Assembly (NCBI RefSeq): GCF_001544795.2
Contig: NZ_FCOI02000032.1
Location: 25,347-89,346 of the forward strand
Direction of reading: 5' to 3'
Length of the DNA: 64,000 nucleotides
Source: Caballeronia temeraria
GTDB lineage: Bacteria; Pseudomonadota; Gammaproteobacteria; Burkholderiales; Burkholderiaceae
Below the pieces are notes generated by a model, which had not been told where the DNA came from, ran no database searches, and saw only the letters and a program-made list of their open reading frames with translations. Positions 59,173 through 64,000 of this stretch are shown in pieces (positions within the stretch are counted from its first letter, which is position 1; the number at the start of each line of letters is the position of its first letter). The position numbers were made by a program, and so were the translations under genes.

Positions 59173-60125
59173 TGCAACCTCACGGCGACGGGTTGGCCGG
59201 GATGAAGCTTCGGCGCATCGGCGGGTTGAGGATGCGCCTCGACCATGAACACGAGCTTCGAGCGATTCTCGTTGCTATAGATGACCGGCGGCGTGTATTC
59301 GGCCTGATTGGACACATAGGTGATCGTCGCAGGTACGTCCGCCGCGCAGCCGTCGCAATGAATCGATACGGCGCGTCCTGTCGCGAGGCTGCCGACCACG
59401 CTCTCCGCCACGAAGAAGCGCACCTTCACGTTCTGCGGCGGCAGCATCTGCACGACGGGACTGCCTGCCTGAACCCATTCTCCGACGCGATAGAGCGTGT
59501 CGTACACGAGTCCGTCCGCCGGCGCCGCGACGCGCTTCTGATCGACCTTCCATTGCGCCTGAGCGACGTAGGCCTGCGCAGCGGCGACTTGCGACCGTTG
59601 CGCCGCGATCTGTTGCGGACGGCCCGGCAGCCGTGCGATGTCGACTTGTTCGGCGAGGTCTCGCACTTGCGCGGCGGTGGCATCGGCATTGGCGCGCGAA
59701 TCGTCGAGTTGTCCTTTGGCGATGCCGCCTGCGCTGAACTGCGCTTCGTCACGGCTCAACTGCAACGCGGCCTTGCGCGCGTTCGCGCGTGCCTGAGCGA
59801 GTTGCGCGCGCACCGATGCGACTTCCGGCGCGCGTTTTCCCGTGAGGATGTCTTCCAGTTGCGATTGCGCCGCCGTGAGTTGACGCTGGGCCTGATCGAG
59901 CGCGGCGGTTTCATCGACGGATTCGAGCGCGAACGTGCTCGTGCCCGCTTTCAGTGTCTGGCCTCGCGCGGCGCTCAACGCCGTGAGCTTGCCGGACTGC
60001 GACGAGCCGAGATAGACAAATTCTCCCTCGACATAACCCTGATAGATGTCGCGATCCTGATGAGAGCACGCCGCGAGTGCCGTGGCGAAAAGCAGGCAGA
60101 TCGGAATGGCGGCGATTCGGCTCAT
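59169..60125 (-). CDS. HlyD-family membrane fusion lipoprotein (YbhG-like)
   Basis: 318 aa. The lipoprotein signal has lipobox Leu-Ala-Ala-Cys (Cys20). A biotinyl-lipoyl half-motif (GEFVYLGSSQSGKLTALS), a long alpha-hairpin (about 75-185) and a beta-barrel follow. ATG 60123-60125 was chosen for GGAG 6 nt upstream and because it begins the signal peptide. First gene of the fusion-ATPase-permease-channel operon. An operator-like dyad lies at 60163-60174. Confidence 0.9.
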   Translation of the reverse strand: MSRIAAIPICLLFATALAACSHQDRDIYQGYVEGEFVYLGSSQSGKLTALSAARGQTLKAGTSTFALESVDETAALDQAQRQLTAAQSQLEDILTGKRAPEVASVRAQLAQARANARKAALQLSRDEAQFSAGGIAKGQLDDSRANADATAAQVRDLAEQVDIARLPGRPQQIAAQRSQVAAAQAYVAQAQWKVDQKRVAAPADGLVYDTLYRVGEWVQAGSPVVQMLPPQNVKVRFFVAESVVGSLATGRAVSIHCDGCAADVPATITYVSNQAEYTPPVIYSNENRSKLVFMVEAHPQPADAPKLHPGQPVAVRLQ

Positions 60126-60162
60126 GGCGCGCTCCGTGAACGTGGATGTTTTCATGTCTTGG

Positions 60163-60174
60163 TTGGTCTACCAA
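60163..60174. promoter_or_regulatory. Dyad TTGGT-CT-ACCAA in the efflux operon promoter region
   Basis: A perfect 5-bp inverted repeat around CT, with a further overlapping TTGGT at 60159-60163. It lies 38 bp upstream of the fusion-protein start. Size and spacing suit a TetR-type repressor site; no TetR gene is adjacent. Confidence 0.45.
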
Positions 60175-60362
60175 ACAATACGCGAGGCAAGTCCTCGCTG
60201 TCAAGCGCAGCGGCGGTGAGTCGCACGCACATGCGCGTCAAGACAAGAATAGGCGGCGCGAGTAAAAATTACAGGTGGAGCAGCGGCATCGATGAAAGTA
60301 CGACGAAAGCCCGAGCGGGCATTACGTGTGCTGCGACGAGAGCGACATCAGGCGAATTCGAT

Positions 60363-60533
60363 ATGGATAAACTTTTGAAGATTGCGCAGGATTGCGGTTT
60401 CTCCGTTGTGCTCGAAGGGCGCATCGGCACACAGGAATACAACAGCGTAAGTGGTCCGCTGCAGGCGCTGGAAAAGTTCGCGGAAGTGATCCGCGACACG
60501 GCTTTGCAGGAGCAGTCGCGTCAGGACGAATGA
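60363..60533 (+). CDS. Small hypothetical protein
   Basis: 56 aa, soluble: MDKLLKIAQDCGFSVVLEG then a helical tail ending QSRQDE. Codon pattern is coding-like, and the start is the first ATG of the frame with this N-terminus. The upstream ribosome site is weak. Unknown function; its stop codon lies in the 18-bp repeat shared with 42786. Confidence 0.5.
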   Translation: MDKLLKIAQDCGFSVVLEGRIGTQEYNSVSGPLQALEKFAEVIRDTALQEQSRQDE

Positions 60534-60546
60534 CGCGCGTCATCGT
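60529..60546. repeat. 18-bp repeat with 12-bp palindrome, copy 2
   Basis: AATGACGCGCGTCATCGT, identical to 42786-42803; here 62 bp upstream of the penicillin-acylase-family gene. Confidence 0.5.
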
Positions 60547-60608
60547 GGGCTCCACTGCACTATCCGCGTGATAAGAATCGAGAAGTAAAAAAAGACGGAG
60601 ACGCCAAT

Positions 60609-63038
60609 ATGAAGGGAAAGAAAGGGCAACGCCTGCTTGCGCTGATGACAGGCGCGTCATTGATCGCATCGCTCGGTGCGCAAACGGCATTCGCAGACAC
60701 ACCAGGCGACGAAACGATCGCCGTGGCGGGTCTTTCGCAGCCATCGGACATTCTGATCGACCGCTGGGGCGTACCGCATATCTTCGCGGCCAACGATAGC
60801 GACGCGTTCTTCGTGCAAGGCTTCAATGCCGCGCGTGACCGCATGTTCCAGATCGATCTCTGGCGCAGACGCGGACTCGGCGAACTCTCGGAAGTGTTTG
60901 GTCCTGCATACGTGGAACAGGACAAGGCGACACGGCTCTTTCTTTATCGCGGCGACATGGCCACCGAATGGCAACGCTACGGTCCCGATGCAAAGCCCGC
61001 CGCCACGCGCTTCGCCGCCGGCGTGAATGCGTATATCGACTGGCTTGCCGCGCATCCGGATCGCATGCCCTATGAATTTCGCAAGATCGGCTATTGGCCC
61101 GCGAAATGGAATGCTGACGATATTGTGCGCATTCGCAGTCACGGCCTCACGCGCAATCTGACGAGTGAAGTAGCGCGTGCGCGGGTCGCGTGCAAGAGTT
61201 CGCTCGACGCGGATGCCATTCGTTTCGGCCTGCAGCCGCAATGGAAAGCGCAAATGCCCGCAGGTCTCGATCCCTGTCTTCCCGATGACGTGCTCAAAGT
61301 CTTCACGCTCGCGACACAGGGCGTGCGAGTGACGAAGGAGTCGATGAAGAGCGCGGATGCATCGACCACGATGATCGCCGCAGCCGAGAATCCCGAGGAA
61401 GTCACCGAAGGCAGCAACAACTGGGTGATCGCGCCATCGAAATCGGCGACCGGCCGCGCGATCATGGCCAACGATCCGCATCGCGCCTATGCTGCGCCGA
61501 GCCTTCGCTACATTCAACAGATCAGCACGCCGACGCTCGATATCATCGGCGGGGGCGAGCCTTCGGCGCCGGGCATTTCGATCGGGCATAACGGTTCCAT
61601 CGCTTATGGGCTCACGATCTTCAATATCGATCAGGAAGATCTCTATGTGTATGAGCTGAATCCGGCGAATCCGCGTCAGTATCGATACAAGGGCAAGTGG
61701 GAGCCGATGCGCGTCGTGCGTGAGCAGATCGCCGTGCGCGATGGCGCCCCCGTCACCGCCGATCTGCTCTTCACGCGGCATGGTCCCGTGATCTACACGG
61801 AAGAGGGCAAGCATCGCGCGTTCGCGGTGCGCACGGCGTGGCTATCGCCGGGCATGTCGCCTTACTTCGATTCGATGCGTTACATGCGTGCGAAGAACTA
61901 CGCGCAATTCAAGGCGTCGCTCGCGACATGGGGCGCGCCGACGGTGAATCAGGTTTATGCCGACAAGGATGGCAATATCGGCTGGGTGCCGAGTGGTCTT
62001 GCGCCGATGCGCCCGAACTGGGACGGCCTCATGCCAGTGCCAGGCGATGGCCGCTATGAGTGGGCAGGCTTTTGGCCGCGCGATGCAATGCCTTCGGTCT
62101 ATAACCCGGCGCAGGCCTACTTCACGACGTCGAATGAAATGAATCTGCCGCCGGGTTATCCGTACGCGGAGCGCAAGCTCGGCTTCGAATGGACCAATGG
62201 ATCGCGGCATCAGCGCATCGATGAAGTGTTGAAGTCGCTGCCCAAGGTGTCGATCGAAGACTCGGAGCGTTTGCAGAACGATATCGTTTCGATTCCGGCG
62301 CGCAGGCTCGTCGCATTGCTTGTGCCGCTTTCAAGCGATGATGAGAGCACGCGCGCCGCGCTCGCGATGCTCAAGGGCTGGGACGCGCACATGGGCGCGG
62401 ATTCGCCGCAGGCTGCACTCGAAGAAGTGTGGCTTTCGCGGCATCTCGGGCGCACGTTCAAGGAAGCTGTGTTGCCGAAGAACGCGGCGGCATCGTTCGG
62501 CGCACCCGATACGGCCGTGATGCTCGATACGCTCGAACGTCCCGAAACGCGCTTCGGGGAGAACGCGCAAGCGAAACGCGATGCCGTGCTGCTCTCGAGC
62601 CTGCACGATGCCTATGCGGAGATGCAGCATCTGCAAGGCGCCGATGCAAGCCAGTGGCGATGGGGCAAGCTGCAGACGAACCTGAACGCGCATCCTCTGG
62701 CCGATGTCGTCGATGCTGACATGCGCGCGAAGCTCAATGTCGGGCCGACAGGAAAGGGCGGCAGTGCCTATACGCCGAATCAGTCGACGTATCGCGCGAG
62801 CGATTTCCGCGAGACCAACGGGCCGTCGTTTCGCGTGATCGTCGATGTCGGCAACTGGGACAACTCGCGCGCCGTGAATCTGCCGGGCGAGTCGGGCGAT
62901 CCGGATAGCCCGCACTATCGCGATCTCGCGCAGATGTGGCTCGGCGGACAGTACTTCCCGCTGCTGTACTCGCGCTCGGCTGTCGAAGCCGCGACGGAAA
63001 AACGCGTACATCTGGTGCCGGACGCGCATCGAGAGTGA
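60609..63038 (+). CDS. Penicillin acylase family (Ntn) amidohydrolase
   Basis: 809 aa periplasmic precursor. The signal peptide ends near TAFA|DTPG (residue 29). The alpha-chain segment is followed by a spacer and the autocatalytic cleavage site before Ser269 in EGSNNWVIAPSKS, which becomes the beta-chain nucleophile; the later His-rich NGPSFRVIVDVGNWDNSR region holds substrate-site residues. Relatives hydrolyse penicillin G, cephalosporins or N-acyl homoserine lactones. The Ser-Asn-Asn-Trp start is typical of the family; the substrate cannot be decided. Confidence 0.92.
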   Translation: MKGKKGQRLLALMTGASLIASLGAQTAFADTPGDETIAVAGLSQPSDILIDRWGVPHIFAANDSDAFFVQGFNAARDRMFQIDLWRRRGLGELSEVFGPAYVEQDKATRLFLYRGDMATEWQRYGPDAKPAATRFAAGVNAYIDWLAAHPDRMPYEFRKIGYWPAKWNADDIVRIRSHGLTRNLTSEVARARVACKSSLDADAIRFGLQPQWKAQMPAGLDPCLPDDVLKVFTLATQGVRVTKESMKSADASTTMIAAAENPEEVTEGSNNWVIAPSKSATGRAIMANDPHRAYAAPSLRYIQQISTPTLDIIGGGEPSAPGISIGHNGSIAYGLTIFNIDQEDLYVYELNPANPRQYRYKGKWEPMRVVREQIAVRDGAPVTADLLFTRHGPVIYTEEGKHRAFAVRTAWLSPGMSPYFDSMRYMRAKNYAQFKASLATWGAPTVNQVYADKDGNIGWVPSGLAPMRPNWDGLMPVPGDGRYEWAGFWPRDAMPSVYNPAQAYFTTSNEMNLPPGYPYAERKLGFEWTNGSRHQRIDEVLKSLPKVSIEDSERLQNDIVSIPARRLVALLVPLSSDDESTRAALAMLKGWDAHMGADSPQAALEEVWLSRHLGRTFKEAVLPKNAAASFGAPDTAVMLDTLERPETRFGENAQAKRDAVLLSSLHDAYAEMQHLQGADASQWRWGKLQTNLNAHPLADVVDADMRAKLNVGPTGKGGSAYTPNQSTYRASDFRETNGPSFRVIVDVGNWDNSRAVNLPGESGDPDSPHYRDLAQMWLGGQYFPLLYSRSAVEAATEKRVHLVPDAHRE

Positions 63039-63353
63039 TTGTTGCCGGATCGGCAAGGCATCTTCAGCGAGGGTGGTGATGATCTTCGCGCCGCGGTTCG
63101 TCACAATGCGAATGCGGTGGACGGGTGCTGGCTGGCGCCTCGCCGGACTCCTCATCCGGTTCGTCCTCCGCGTTTCTTCTCTTTTCTCCTCTCCGGCGTG
63201 GGAATAGAACGCCACGTACCCGGGTTAACCAATCGAAGCCTCTACGCTTGAAACCTAGGTCGAGTGAGTCGAAGCCGCGCAAGGGCCCTGTGCGTTCGAT
63301 GAGGTTTGTGGATCGCGTGCGATCCGGTCAACCTTTCTGTCGGAGTGAACATC
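63039..63353. other. Non-coding gap with small dyads
   Basis: No supported gene. It holds TTGCCGGATCGGCAA (63042-63056), a hairpin without U-run just after the acylase stop, and the dyad GGATCGC-GT-GCGATCC (63310-63325) shortly before the DUF4148 gene. Open frames on both strands here are Arg/Pro-rich and look like chance frames. Confidence 0.5.
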
Positions 63354-63728
63354 ATGAACGCCATCGCTAAAGCTGTCGTGTCTCTCGTCGTGGTCGCCGC
63401 GCCCACGTTCGTTTTCGCGCAGAGTCAGAACGCTCCCTTGACGCGCGCACAAGTCAAGGCCGAACTCGTCCAGCTCGAGCAGGCCGGCTATTCGCCTGCC
63501 ACGGGTGAACAGGCCAACTATCCCTCCGATATCCAGGCAGCGGAAGCCAAGGTCGCCGCGCAGCAAAACGCGACCGAAGCCAATGAAGCGTATGGCGGTA
63601 CCCACGCCGGTGGCGCCGCTTCGGGCTCAGGCCCGATGCGCGCGCCTATGTCCATGACGCATGGTTCGATGTCGACGTCGGACTGCGTCGGGCCGGCGAG
63701 TTTCTGCACGCCGTTTTTTGGAAGTTGA
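63354..63728 (+). CDS. DUF4148 family small periplasmic protein
   Basis: 124 aa. The signal peptide ends TFVFA|QSQNA. The core LTRAQVKAELVQLEQAGYSP...YPSDIQAAEAKVAAQ is the DUF4148 signature, a multi-copy Burkholderiales family of unknown function. The C-terminal tail has two Cys (DCVGPASFC) that could form a disulfide. CGGAGTGAAC precedes the ATG. Confidence 0.87.
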   Translation: MNAIAKAVVSLVVVAAPTFVFAQSQNAPLTRAQVKAELVQLEQAGYSPATGEQANYPSDIQAAEAKVAAQQNATEANEAYGGTHAGGAASGSGPMRAPMSMTHGSMSTSDCVGPASFCTPFFGS

Positions 63729-63843
63729 TTTATCGGGCGAATTTTGGGCGATCGTCGGGCGGGGGAGTTCGGGCACGGCTCCTCGCGCTTCTCTGGGTTT
63801 TCCGATGCAAGCGGCGGCTCCAAAAATAATTTGCGTGAGGGGC

Positions 63844-63872
63844 TTGCGAAGACGTCATCGGCCCGCCATAAT
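63844..63872 (+). promoter_or_regulatory. rRNA operon promoter
   Basis: TTGCGA (63844-63849), 17-bp spacer, CATAAT (63867-63872), with an A/T-rich UP-like stretch just upstream (63817-63832). It drives the leader that contains boxA. Confidence 0.7.
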
Positions 63873-63900
63873 CTCGTTTCTCTGCTGCTGATGCAGCGAC

Positions 63901-63948
63901 GCAAGACGGTAGTGAAGTTAGACGGTCTTGCGATGTGCTCTTTAAAAA
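63901..63948 (+). promoter_or_regulatory. rrn leader antitermination region (boxB-like hairpin and boxA)
   Basis: GCAAGAC (63901-63907) and GTCTTGC (63925-63931) form a hairpin, followed by TGCTCTTTAAAAA (63936-63948), almost identical to E. coli rrn boxA (TGCTCTTTAACAA). This is the standard leader of a 16S-23S-5S operon; the 16S gene itself begins beyond position 64000. Confidence 0.85.
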
Positions 63949-64000
63949 CTAACAGCCGATAAGTGTGGGCGCTTGATAGCGAGTGCGGCCGGTTCTTCGG

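Noticed and set aside
63064..63282. 72-codon minus-strand frame in the gap before the DUF4148 gene
   Set aside because: Highly charged and Arg/Glu/Pro-rich with no ribosome site, consistent with a chance frame in GC-rich DNA; genome-wide repetition could not be tested.
1..64000. CRISPR arrays, tRNA genes, IS elements, prophage or attachment sites
   Set aside because: No spaced direct-repeat array, cloverleaf-like sequence, transposase, integrase or terminal inverted repeats were found on either strand by reading; dedicated software was not available.

Overview
The window looks like a chromosomal segment of a Burkholderia sensu lato species (Caballeronia or Paraburkholderia type). The grounds are high GC, dense operons with ATGA-type overlaps, Burkholderiales-typical small families (DUF3563, DUF4148), and the leader of an rrn operon at the right edge. 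No phage, IS element, CRISPR array or tRNA was found. Genus is inferred from gene content only.

Left part (1-11 kb): the 5' part of an RpiR-type regulator gene and a C45 (penicillin acyltransferase-like) peptidase share a promoter that lies inside a 49-bp palindrome. Next comes a complete C-P lyase locus. phnF, a DUF1045 2H-phosphoesterase gene and phnN run leftward, and phnGHIJKLM run rightward from the shared phnF/phnG control region. An aromatic-acid MFS transporter with PcaR-like boxes follows, then a strong terminator.

Middle-left (11-25 kb): a chemoreceptor, small secreted proteins, a VOC protein divergent from a LysR regulator with three 21-bp-phased repeats, a FUSC-type membrane protein, a PAS-PAS hybrid kinase, a DHA2 drug exporter, a candidate sRNA, a QseC/QseB-like pair in kinase-first order, DUF3563, and an SOS-type dinB with a LexA box.

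Middle (25-36 kb): an outer-membrane beta-barrel protein, a TauD-like dioxygenase with a TauABC-like ABC importer, LysR and aldo/keto reductase, an MFS exporter, exonuclease III, an alpha/beta hydrolase and an NCS2 purine permease. Several convergent pairs interlock their stop codons.

Stressosome locus (36.3-42.8 kb): RsbR, RsbS and RsbT, then an RsbX-like phosphatase with a fused ATPase domain, then two hybrid histidine kinases. The first kinase carries a degenerate RsbT-like N-terminus and a receiver without its phosphoacceptor Asp. A glycosyltransferase follows.

Catabolic operon (44.1-55.6 kb): ten tightly packed genes. They encode GntR, SDR, a beta-keto acid cleavage enzyme (BKACE), an MBL lactonase-like protein, a sugar-type ABC importer with two permease domains fused in one protein, a lambda-crystallin/L-gulonate 3-dehydrogenase-like enzyme, an SMP-30 lactonase and an acyl-CoA ligase. 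This reads as uptake of a sugar or hydroxy acid, oxidation to a 3-keto acid and CoA-dependent cleavage; the substrate is unknown.

Right end (55.6-64 kb): an ABC-type tripartite efflux operon with an operator-like dyad, a small ORF, a penicillin-acylase-family Ntn hydrolase, a DUF4148 protein, and the promoter, boxB-like hairpin and boxA of an rRNA operon whose 16S gene begins beyond the window.
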